From Symsagittifera roscoffensis (Eukaryota; Xenacoelomorpha; Acoela; Convolutidae), in NCBI RefSeq assembly GCF_963678635.1, contig NC_087070.1:24794007-24858006 (forward strand): a DNA stretch of 64,000 bases. Direction: 5' to 3'. The translations under genes were made by a program, and so were the position numbers. Under the pieces are notes generated by a model. The model worked only from the letters and a program-made list of their open reading frames with translations, ran no database searches and was not told the DNA's origin. Of the stretch, positions 23,678-34,000 are shown piece after piece (positions within the stretch are counted from its first letter, which is position 1; each line of letters begins with the position of its first letter).

Positions 23678-24429
23678 TGGCCTTCTCTTCATTTTATTAC
23701 ATTAGTTAGCATACACATCTCAAAAACTCTAATCTGTACATAATTATAACTTATAGAAAGCTATGACCTTACTCAAAATTTAATATACCAATCCAGAATT
23801 GAATTCTATTGAATTAAGTTTTCATTTTTTTTACAAAGCCGAGATTATAGAGGCTAGGTTATTCATTAAAATCTTAAAATGTTTTTTTTTTCATGTTCTG
23901 ACCTCAACAAACATGACAACATTTACTCTTAAATAGAACACGAGTAAATAAATTAGCTCGTTTCAATCTTACTCACATAATTCATTGCTCAAATCGCACT
24001 TTTTCTGCAAATTAATATCTGAAGTTTTTTGGTAAAATTTTTTTTGTTACATTTTGAATCTCACGTTTGCTATTGCTTGCGAAGTGCAGCTTCTTTTTTG
24101 TTCAATTTAGTTCAATATTGAATGAAGCGGTTACGATCGATGTGAACGTTTTAATTACGGAGTGGAGTTTCTTTTTTACAAGCAAAACTGGCGTATTTTG
24201 TGGAAAAAACGTGTTTTTTATTTCGTTATTCACGAAAAAGTCGAATTATTTACATTCAAGCTCGATTTTTGCGGTTTGACTTTTTAAAGTTCATTTCAAT
24301 TAATTTGCAAAAAGTAAGGCAAACTACACTCCAGTGACAAGAGTGCAAAAAAGCGTATCACTTAAGTTTCGAAAGAAGATTTTGATTTTTTCCATGCGGA
24401 ATAAAGGAATTATAGTATATTCGCTAATA

Positions 24430-24740
24430 GTCAATGAACGCAGTGAAGAACTTTATATTGGTCCTGATAATTGTTTCTCGGGGATGCTCTACTATCTGCT
24501 GAATTTCATTCATACATATTAATGCATTTACCAATGCACTTAGGTATTACTAATGCATTTAGGTATATAATCCACTTTTTGAAATCAATTCAAGTTCATT
24601 TGCTCCGAACGGTAGTCAAATTGCGCTTCCAATTACGAAAGCGGAAAGGTCACGAAAAACGTGAAAGAATGCTACCTTTGAGATCCCCAGCGGAATAAAA
24701 GTTTCAAGTATTGGCCCATTTTTGTTTTCAAATTGAGTTA
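24430..24740 (+). repeat. Dispersed 'GTAATGAACGCAGTG' family, copy 3 (diverged)
   Basis: Recognised from AGTCAATGAACGCAGTGAAG, TTGGTCCTGATAATTG, CACTTAGGTATTAC, CGAAAAACGTGAAAGAATG, CCAGCGGAATAAAAG and TTTTCAAATTGAGTTAAT in the same order as copies 1 and 2. Confidence 0.6.
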
Positions 24741-24994
24741 ATTTAATCAAAAATTTGTCAATAAGAATTTGTTCTTGAAGTTTAGAAATCTTAAAGGTTA
24801 TATAATTCCTAGTTTGAAATTCGAAAGTTGAAGCGTTTTCAACAAACAAGTATTTTTTTTGTTTCCTTGCGTTTATTGAACCCTTCAAATGTCTGTTGGC
24901 TATGTTTTCTAATTGCGTTAGTTTAGTGAGAAAAGTGTCAATCGTGATATTTTTTGAAAAAAAAGTGTTTTTTTTGTGATGATTTTTCGGTTAC

Positions 24995-25105
24995 ATGACA
25001 AAAGATCCCTTACCTTAAGATCCCAAACGAGAAGATCCCAGTCAATAAGATACCATTCCAAAAGATACCTCGTTCTAAAATCGCCCACGACATAAGATAC
25101 CATAA
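24995..25105 (+). repeat. Degenerate 15-16-bp tandem array (AAGATCCC / AAGATACC)
   Basis: AAGATCCC, AAGATCCCA, AAGATACCA, AAGATACCT and AAATCGCCC recur every 15-16 bp, about seven times. Spacer bases between the cores differ, so only the AAGAT(C/A)CC core is conserved. Confidence 0.7.
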
Positions 25106-25470
25106 TAAAATAACAAAGAACCTGAGAATTGAAAATAAAGCGGTTAATCGATCAAAGCAAAAACAAAGCGTCGGTTAAAATCAAAGCAACGGCAAAAATT
25201 TTGCTGCACAAATTTCGAACATGAATGACCTTGCTAATCACTTGGCCTTTAAAATGAAACTCAAACTTCAAAACAGCTTAGACTATAATTGAACTTGAAA
25301 AGGATTTCCAATTAATCAAAACCAACTTTGCTAAAAATGGCCTGATTTTCCAGACAATTCAAGTCGGTACAAAATTGAAATTGAGTTTTTGCAAAATTCT
25401 AAAGCTTTCAAATCATTTTCATTGCGAATCACTTGCCGTTCTATTTGATAAAAAATATCAATTCTCAATT

Positions 25471-25666
25471 TTGATCAACTTTTTTTAGCTAGGTGCAATA
25501 CTCAAAGGGCCGTCAGGCCCCTACCCCCAACCTAGCCTCCCGTCAATAAGAGCAATTGCTCTGGGATCAAATTGCTAGAGACAGCATTTTTGAATGCGAG
25601 TCGTAGTATTGCGTTTCGGCGTTCTCCGGGAGGGTGCAAGGAGACGTCTATAAAAAAGTTGATCAA
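25471..25666. mobile_element. Structured fold-back element, ~196 bp
   Basis: The ends form an inverted repeat (TTGATCAACTTTTTTTAG against CTATAAAAAAGTTGATCAA read in reverse). Inside are several complementary pairs: GCTAGGT/ACCTAGC, GGGCC-GTCA-GGCCC, GCAATACT/AGTATTGC, CCTCCCG/CGGGAGG, and the perfect 14-bp palindrome AGAGCAATTGCTCT. It is clearly more GC-rich than the surrounding sequence and has no open frame. Confidence 0.6.
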
Positions 25667-26704
25667 ACAATTTTAAATTTAGGAAAAATTAGGCAAAAAC
25701 TATAACAAAATTTAATAGGTTAAATGGGCAAGTGAACGGATATAAGACAATAAGTTAGAGTCTGTGTATGAACTTGTTATCTGTTGAACTTATAAGCCTC
25801 AATAAATTGAAAACAAATATGAAGTGAATCCATTCTTTTAAGAATGCAGTTCGACAAAACAGCCACCATAATAGTTTGATTTTTTTGTAAAATAGTTCAA
25901 TCACTTTTGTGGGTTTCCTTGCTTTGGTTGACACTTTTCCAACTGTCTGTTGACTATGTTCATTGATTTGTTAAACAGTTTTTTTTTGCAGAGAAAAGAA
26001 GGTATTCTGTGTGTTCCAAAACAGAGCCTTGTTTCTGATGTTTTTGGTTGGCAAATTTATAGTTTGATATCTTCATCATCAAACAATTTCTAAATCGATT
26101 TTTAAAATTTAAATCCGATTTTTTCAAAAACTGCCGAGTATCTTAGAAAAATCAAAACAAGAGGTAGAAAATGTATTGAATCGATGGGTTTTATGGAAAC
26201 AGTTGATCAACTTTAAGTTTTGGTTTAGAACTTTCATACAGAAGACCAGTTCTTCAAAATTGGTGGGAAAAACTTGGCGTATAATTGGCGGGAAAACACG
26301 CCACTAACCGAGAAAATTTGGTTTTTACCACCTTTAATTTAAATCGAACAAAACCTCGGAATAAAATCAAGATTTAAATCAATGATTTAAATCAGTTGAA
26401 TTAAATCAACCAACCCTGCTTGCAGCAGAACGTTCATTGTAAATCAGCATAACTAAAGCAAATTCAGACACATTCAAGTCCCACTCAGTTCTACGAGTCT
26501 TAAAAGCGAAACGCAATTGCCGAAAAAACGGCAAAAAAAAAAACGTTTTTTTTTTTTCAAAAACATTTTTATTATTTGATGTATTGAAGGGATTCTACAA
26601 TTTCCAATTGAAAGTTTAAACTTTCATCAGAGAATTGATCCGAGGCCTAAATGCGAAACTAGTCTGAAATGCAGAACTGTCTTCAACTAGTCATCAACCG
26701 AAAG

Positions 26705-26997
26705 CAGGGGCGGATCTAGGATTTTTGAGGGGGTTGTTTTAAAAAAAAGTTTTGTCGACCTTTTTTAGGTCGAGCAAATTGTTTTTCTGAGCTCTCCCAA
26801 ATCACAATAAAGATCTTATTTTGATTAGTTTTTTCCGCGGCGATTGCTAATTTTCGAAAAAAAAATTCTTAAATTTGTATCGAAGGGGAGATAGGCAGAT
26901 ACGTCCTAATTTTTGTAATAGTTAGGAATTAGAAAAGGTCCATTTTTTGAAGTTCCTGAGGAGGAGAGCGTCGCCTTCACCTCTAACTCCACTACTG
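26705..26997. mobile_element. hAT-like MITE with 8-bp target site duplication
   Basis: Starts CAGGGGCGGATCTAGG and ends CTCTAACTCCACTACTG, a diverged inverted terminal repeat. The flanks are ACCGAAAG (26697-26704) and ACCGAAAC (26998-27005), a 7/8 match, as expected for hAT insertion. The interior includes a TTTTGTCGACCTTTTTTAGG hairpin also present, inverted, in the element at 29040. No transposase is encoded. Confidence 0.75.
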
Positions 26998-27599
26998 ACC
27001 GAAACTATTCAAATCGAGATAAGTTTATGAAAGTAAGCTGCCTTCAATTTTCCAAGGAGTAATAAAATCGTACTTTTTTTCAACGTTGAAAAAAATTTCC
27101 ACTTACTTGCCTGTCTATTTATTAGGCTGTCTGATCACAGCTGTGTAAATTATGTGCATATTTCAATTGTGTCAGCTAAGCAAGGAATCGGAACATAGAA
27201 TTAATGCAAGACTGCGTGATGTAGTCATACTTTGGAAACCTTTGTGCGAACGCCTCTTATTGGCTTGCTTTTTCCTTGCATTGCCTTTCTGTTTTATTCT
27301 CCACGCTCAGCAAGCCAGTTTTTACCTTTTCAGCGTGCATAAAGGATTCTCTTTAAGTTGTAAACTCAAACTCTCTTAATTGGAATAGAAACTTTATGCA
27401 AAAAATGGATAATAATTGTTTCCAAATAAACGTTGATCGACAATTTTGTTGAAAATTATTTGCAAAAATGTTCTAGTAAGAGCATTTTTATGGTTACAAA
27501 AATAATTCGAAAATCATTAATTGAAAAAATTATCAATTGAAATGAAATTAATGCCGACTCTGGGATATTGGCTCAAGCCAAGGCACAGCATAAGGTAAT

Positions 27600-28600
27600 T
27601 TTTTCTGCATAACTGGCTACGTCTCAATTTTTTGAAAAGAAAATACTTCTGGACTTGAGAAGAAAATATTGACCGTTTCTTGGAACGTTATGATTTTTTT
27701 TGAAAATTACCCTGCCAAATCGGACTCTAAGAGTTCAATCGGGGGCGTTCAACAGTGCCGAAGTACAACAGTGCCGAAAAAGGTGGGAAAATTTCAGAAT
27801 AATTTACACGCATTTTCTAAAGAGCGGGAAATTACTGGCGCTAATTATCAAAGAAAATCACTCCAATTTTGGCGCCAATATGTCTGCAACTGCAAAGTAA
27901 ACAATTATTTTGGCGCCAAAACGTTTAAGCTGCAATTTTTCTTGCTCAAAATCTTAAAGTTTTACTTAAGATTGTTAATGATCGCTGTTTAATTTTTGAT
28001 TGCCGCACTTAATATGTTGAAATTTGTTCAAATTTTCGGCACTGTTGAACAAAGTTTTCATTTTCGGCACTGTTGAACAAAGTTTTCATTTTGGGCACTG
28101 TTGTACTTCGGCGTTGTTGTACTGCCCCGTTAAATCGAAAGAACAAATTATTTAAATTTTTGCTGACAGGCGGTTTTGTCATTATCTTTGAAGAAAAATG
28201 TTTTGGTCTTGTAAAATGTCAAAATTTTGAAGTTTCGCTCGTTTTTTGGGAACTAGGTCTTTTTTCGAAAATCACCTTGCGAAATTTGAGATAAACGGTT
28301 CAATCAAAAGAGCCAGTGGTAACAATTTTCTCTGCATAAGCGGTTTTGCCCTAATTTTTTTTGGAAAAGCAATTTTGAATCAGAAAAGCCCTCTGTTGAA
28401 ATAATCCTGTTTTTTCGGAAACTTTTTGGATTATCTCGAAAACTACGAACCAAATTTGAGGTAAACGACTCAATCGAAAGACCAATTTGCAGGCGTATCA
28501 CCTTTTGATTTATGAAATCCGCTATGTACTTCGGGAAACATCCATTATTTGGTAATTTGACCCTTTGTTTGGACTTCATTCAATTTCCTATAAACAGCCA
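27600..28600 (+). repeat. Family H-like body with ~155-bp internal repeats
   Basis: Blocks such as CATAACTGGCTACGTC, CCCTGCCAAATC, GAGTTCAATCG, CATAAGCGGTTTTG and CTCGAAAACTACGAACCAA recur through this stretch and match the bodies at 2.3-3.2, 9.9-10.6 and 13.2-14.1 kb. It is interrupted by the MITE at 27741-28138. No tail is seen. Confidence 0.6.
27741..28138. mobile_element. MITE with ~42-bp terminal inverted repeats and 8-bp TSD, nested in family H
   Basis: The left end reads GGGGGCGTTCAACAGTGCCG and the right end, reversed, GGGGCAGTACAACAACGCCG; both continue with AAGTACAACAGTGCC. Flanking 8-mers are GTTCAATC (27733-27740) and GTTAAATC (28139-28146), 7/8 identical. Without the element the host regains GTTCAATCGAAAGA, a block seen elsewhere in family H bodies, which confirms the insertion. 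CAGTGCCGAA motifs are repeated near both ends, as expected for transposase binding sites. The superfamily is unresolved (8-bp TSD, G-rich terminus). Confidence 0.85.
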
Positions 28601-28712
28601 TGCCAATTCTGAAAATACGAAATTAGTTCAGAAATCAAATGAGATATGATAAGGATCTCTCTTGCAAAAGCGTTTATTACGTAGGGATGCAAATTTTTAA
28701 AAATATTGCATC

Positions 28713-28833
28713 AAGTTATGAGATTTTTTTGAAAATTGCGCACTACCTTTTGCATCAGTACAAGATTATTTCTAGTTTGAGCATTGCACTGATGCAAAAG
28801 GTAATGCACAATTGTCAAAAAAATATCAAACTT
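28713..28833. repeat. Imperfect palindrome, arms of ~47 bp
   Basis: TACCTTTTGCATCAGT and ACTGATGCAAAAGGTA are a perfect 16-bp inverted pair. The match continues outward with few mismatches (AAATTGCGCAC against its partner, and ATTTTTTTGA against its partner). The loop is ~28 nt. It could form a stable hairpin if transcribed; no TSD was identified. Confidence 0.8.
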
Positions 28834-29039
28834 GTAACTCCAGCTTTATATTGAGACCCTTGTTAGTTTTTTTGCAATTGCAGCAAATCTGAACTTCTTG
28901 TTGCATAAAAATCAAAATAATCTTTTTTTCTTAAAATCGATTGATTATCAAAAATTAAGCGCCTCCTACAAAAAGCAGAAAATTAAAGATGCAAACAATT
29001 TTCAAAAGTTAGCAGTGTACAAATCTTTTTTGTTCTGAC

Positions 29040-29426
29040 CAGGGTGACCACTTGGTCATTATTTTAGTGACCAGTCACTATTGGTCACTATTTTTTCAAT
29101 GGTCACTAAAAGTCACTATTTACAACGGTTTTTGGTGACAGACCCTCGAATTTTTCTAAAGGAGCCTTGGGCACCAATATATACTAACGTTGAGGGGAAG
29201 CGCGCACCGAAAAAACGCAATATTTTTCAAAATTTTTCAAAAAGTGCCTAAAAAATTTTCAGCCTGTTTATTCAAAATTATGCCTGAAAATTTTGGCCAA
29301 AACAGGGACTTTTTAGTCCTTTGGCAGAGCTTGAAAAATTAATTTGGCCGACCTAAAAAAAAGGTCGACAAAAACTTCGAAAATTGTCATTGTGACTATT
29401 TTTCTCTCAAAAAAGTGGTCACCCTG
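29040..29426. mobile_element. hAT-like MITE with perfect 8-bp TSD
   Basis: Terminal inverted repeats CAGGGTGACCACTT at the left and AAGTGGTCACCCTG at the right. GTTCTGAC is repeated exactly on both sides (29032-29039 and 29427-29434). CAGGG ends plus an 8-bp TSD are the hAT signature. The first 90 bp carries several GTGACCA/GGTCACTA motifs. The interior shares ~100 bp with the MITE at 53375 and a hairpin block with the one at 26705. Non-coding. Confidence 0.92.
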
Positions 29427-29519
29427 GTTCTGACCATTTGAAAAATGGGGAGGAAATTTGAATCCGTGTTTGTTTTAAATTGTTTCGAAAAATCAGGTGC
29501 CAAAATAACCATCGAAGTG

Positions 29520-29700
29520 AGTTGAGTGGTGTAGCATATTAAAGCAATTTCAGTCGTGATTCGAATTTTCAAAAAAACTCCCCAGTGTCCAGAAAAACAG
29601 GTTCGAATTTTTTAATTTTTCGTCTAATTTCGAGCGATTAGAGCGGGCGAACAGGCTTTTAATAGCTTAAAAGCTTACAATAGCTTAATTTAGACGATAA
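29520..29700 (+). repeat. Dispersed 'ATTAAAGCCCTTTCAGTC' repeat, copy 4
   Basis: CATATTAAAGCAATTTCAGT, CGTGATTCGAA, CCCAGTGTCCAGAAAAACAG and TCGTCTAATTTCGAGCGATT follow the order seen in the copies at 12195 and 14160. Confidence 0.6.
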
Positions 29701-31043
29701 AAATTTAGTTTACTTGAGTAAAATTAGTTTGTTTTTGAGATTTTTAGCGACTTTTTGGAATCAAAAGTTAAAAAAAACTGGAAACAAATTTTTTGCTTGT
29801 TTATTTTTGTTTCTGTAGTCGTTTTTCAAAATTATTTTCCAATTTGCTTATTTTACTATGGCTTTCGAATATGCCCAAGCGCTATTTTTTGGTTCAGATC
29901 TTTTTATCGCACTAATCAGAAAAAAAAACGACACTAATTTGGAAAAAAATTTTGTTGTATTCTTTAAGACCATCGTCGGAACATTCTGTGCTACTTGCAC
30001 AGTATGCGACTATCCTTGTTGAATATTGTTGGCAATTTAAATTTTTTGAAGACAGCGGGCATAATCAGGGAGTATGTTGACGTGATAGCCGAAAGTATCC
30101 AAGAAAAATGCAAATTTTTATCCTTTTTTTTGGAAAATTCTTTAATGAACTGTTTTTCTGAGAAATTGTAATGAAATATGATCGTTTTGCGACACAAACG
30201 TACTGCTACTGAAACATTTCTCATTATAAGTTATAAATCACCAAAGTTATTTCAGAGTTTTTTGATAATTGAGTTGTTATATGTAGACTACTATGCTGAC
30301 TCAATTGTTCACAGAAGAATATTTGATTATGTCAACTGGATGAACTTCTGTTTGCGGCTTTATTCTGACTGAGACTTCATCAAATTGATTAAACCTGCTG
30401 AAAATCTTGATTGTTTGCTTACAAATGCAATAATACCAAACGAAACTTTCTCGTCAAGAGAACAAGCTTGTACTGAACGACTTGCATAGAAGTGAAATCT
30501 CAGCTTGGATCGGATTTCTGAACTACTGGTGAGACTTAATTTAGACCTTATATTTCATTTGTGAATCGTTTCTGCAATATTCAGCCTGAATTATCTCGAC
30601 ACCGAGGAAATTATTCAAAAATGATCAAAATGTTATATTTCTGCCCAAAGATTTTGAGGCTGAACCTTGTATTGGGTTGTTTCATTTCATCGCAAATGAA
30701 CGTACCATAAATAAACTTCAATTTTGGCAGGGCGATATAACGCATCATCTCATTTCAGTCCTTTTCATCCAGTATCAATGAAACACTCCGAAAATTTTCA
30801 TTGGTGTCGAAAAAATCAATATGCATTTTTTTTACATTGTTTGGTCTCGTTGCTAAAGTGACTAAAATGTTATTGTTTTGCTTCATTTTAAAGTTAAAAT
30901 CAATTTGAAAAAAATTAACTGCTACTTAAACCTACTCAAATAGGAAAAAAATGTTTTGACAAAGGTAACTGGTCGGAACCTTCTGTACTTCTTGAAAGGC
31001 AACCGTCTGTTCTCGATTTCATGAAATCTTAGCTTGAGATATT

Positions 31044-31049
31044 TATAAA
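31044..31049 (+). promoter_or_regulatory. Possible TATA box of the SLC46-like gene
   Basis: TATAAA within TATTTATAAAGGCAGC, 28 bp before the start ATG at 31077. The spacing would leave a 5' leader of only a few bases, so either the leader is very short or this is a chance match in AT-rich DNA. Confidence 0.25.
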
Positions 31050-31076
31050 GGCAGCTTATCGTTGCGGTCGGGTGTG

Positions 31077-34000
31077 ATGAATGAGCGTACTGGAAGTGGC
31101 GGGAGAGATGTCTCCTCCGAGTCCATTCTGGACAGGATGCGATCGGCTGTGTCGGTGGAGCTATACATGATTCTCATGTGCCTTGCCTCCAACATGAACT
31201 ACCCGTCACAGCAAGTAACTATTCTTTTTAAATATATGAAACAACGTGGAGTGAGAGAGAGAGAGAATGATAGTAAAGTGGCAAAACATGCACCGGTACT
31301 CGTGTAGAAGTAAGTGTGCTCCCGTCGCTTTTGATGAGTCCCATTCAAAAGCTCATCTAGAAGTGTGGTCCCGCCAGACAACTTAAAATTTACTTGAAGT
31401 ACTTCAAGTGGATGAAAACAAAAGGAAATCTGGAAAACGTTTCTTCATTAGATTTGCTCCGAAATTTTCTTTTAAACGGAATTATCAAAAATATCAAGAA
31501 ATGAAAAACTTAGAAAATACGAGGTTTTTAACGGGAACATTCTTTGAAACGATTACCCATACACCAAATCGAAACCTTAAGCAAAAATTAGTTGCCAAAA
31601 TAAGTTATACCAGGTTTTTGAGTGTAAATTATCAAGAGCAAACGTTTTTTTTCTCGAAAATATTACGAAGCACGTCTTGAAGACGCTCACGGCCTGTTTA
31701 GAAACACCCCCACCCACCACGTGCAAAAAAGCCAGAAAACTTCTACTTTTTCAGGGTCTCATCTACGAGCGAGTGTGTCGAGACCAATACCCTTGGGTGT
31801 ACAATATTTCGCACAAGTGTGATAACCTCACCTCTCACCAGGACTCGGAAGTGAAGAAAATGGTGTCCTACTGGAACCTCATCCTCAATGTGCTCTTCTA
31901 CTCGCCCCAGTTGGTCACCCTTGTTCTCTGTGGCAACCTAGGCTGGTCTTTTCTGTTAGAAGCTCTTGAGAGACTTCAAAAAGGCTCCTACAAAAACTTA
32001 GGATGAATACAAAATTGATGCAAATCACTGATTTTTTGGGCGGCTAAGGCTTCGATTTACTGAGGGTTTCATCCAGATACTGCTCATGATTATAATTAAA
32101 AATGACAGTTTTTTTTTCAAATTTAGCAATTAGTGCAAGTTTCCAGTGGTACTGTTAAACCCAGTTGCAATACAGTCTTCATCTAACTCGCAAAAAAATG
32201 CATTAAAATTAAAAATGCATTAAAAAAATGCATTAAAATGGGAAATTTCTTTGTAGCATTGAAAATTGCATGGCATCTGTTCTCTGATTTACTTGTAGTT
32301 TGTGTTTGATGCCTATTTGGTGTCCGTGGCTGAGTGGTTAGTTTGTGAGATTCTCAATCTCTAGGTCGCAGGTTTGAGGCTTATTTCTTATTTTCCTTTT
32401 TGTACTTTATAGAGCTGCTTTTTGTCGTGTTCTCACAAGTGTTTACGAAGCGAAGCTTGGCCTCTGTGTATAAAGTTATTACGAAAAAAAATTCAAGGAA
32501 AAAAGCAACCATAATGAATTGAACTGAACAATTTTTTGAACGAATCATTTTCAATTTGAGAGATAGCGGTGCATTCAAGAGGAAACAAAATGTTTTTTTT
32601 TTTCAGTCTCAATAACTTCATTTTACGATTGTACAAAGTTGTAAAAGTTCATTTTAGTAATTGATCAATTATGCACAGGAATCAAGATAATATATCAATG
32701 ATGCAAATTGATTGAATGTACATTGCAAACAACTTATTGTTACGATTTTGAAGAAATAAGGAATATATATGCTCGGGGTTTTTTTTCCAGACCAAATTCA
32801 CAAAACTCTGTGCTCCTTTGGGGGAGCGATCCCTTGATCCGCATGGGCCCAGCCGGGTGTGCACACCACTACACGCGGAGAATTGTCCCGCACTACAAAA
32901 TCGTTCCAAATTGAATTGAGGCAATAAGCTAATTGGTTTTTTTAATTTAAGGATGTGCCTCGATACGAGCACTCTTGTTATATTATCATTGATGATTTTT
33001 TTCTACAAAATTTTATGTTTGCTTAAATTTTGCGTTAAGTTACGATGTCCCTTTTGACTCCGAAACTGCTTATTTCATTACATAGTTTTATGGAAAGTTT
33101 ATTCTGCATTTGCATGAACTCTGTCGAGTTAATTAATGCGCATCCGTTGCTGCCTCCTACTTTTCAATTAAGCAAAAGAAAATGTCTAATTGTATGATCA
33201 GCATTGTTGTTATGGTAAACTGTGGGCATACAATGCAGCAGATGGGGGTTCGAATCATGAAGTTACTCTCACGCAGAAGTCTTGCAGCATGTCGATGTTT
33301 TTTTTACACAAACAAAGCTTGAATTATAGTAACAGATCTGAGCGAAGCATTTTCAATTTGAGAGATAGCGGTGCATTCAGATCTGAACGAAGCATTTTCA
33401 ATTTGAGAGATACCGGTGCATTCAAGAGGAAACAAAATGTTTTTTTTTTCAGTCTCAATATTGTTTAAAACTTCTAAACAGCTTTTGTGCTATGAATTCA
33501 AAGCGGCTTTGAATATCAAATTCAAGTTCCAAGTTGCAAGTTTGTTAACTTCATTTTACGATTGTACAAAGTTGTAAAAGTTCATTTTAGTAATTGATCA
33601 ATTATGCGCAGGAATCAAGATAATATATCAATGATGCAAATTGATTGAATGTACATTGAAAACAACTTATTGTTACGATTTTGAAGAAATAAGGAATATA
33701 TATGCTCGGGGTTTTTTTTCCAGACCAAATTCACAAAACTCTGTGCTCCTTTGGGAGAGCAATCTCTTGATCCGCATGGGCCCAGCCGGGTGTGCACACT
33801 ACTACACGCGGAGAATTGTCCCGCACTACAAAATCGTTCCAAATTGAATTGAGGCAATAAGCTAATTGGTTTTTTTAATTTAAGGATGTGCCTCGATACG
33901 AGCACTCTTGTTATATTATCATTGATGATTTTTTTCTACAAAATTTTATGTTTGCTTAAATTTTGCGTTAAGTTACGATATCCCTTTTGACTCCGAAACT

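Larger units (their letters stand above)
23678..31076. other. Spacer between FBXO8 and the SLC46-like gene; mobile elements, no gene seen
   Basis: Contents: a diverged 'GTAATGAACG' family copy (24430-24740), a degenerate short tandem array (24995-25105), a fold-back element (25471-25666), a possible hAT-like right end (to 26418), three insertions with 8-bp target duplications (26705, 27741, 29040), a family H body (27600-28600), a fold-back (28713-28833), and an AAAGCCC-type repeat copy (29520-29700). 29700-31000 is AT-rich with short meaningless frames only. Confidence 0.6.

Noticed and set aside
27152..27379. 75-codon frame with a hydrophobic centre
   Set aside because: Isolated, no similarity recognised, no splice context or repeat support; best regarded as chance.
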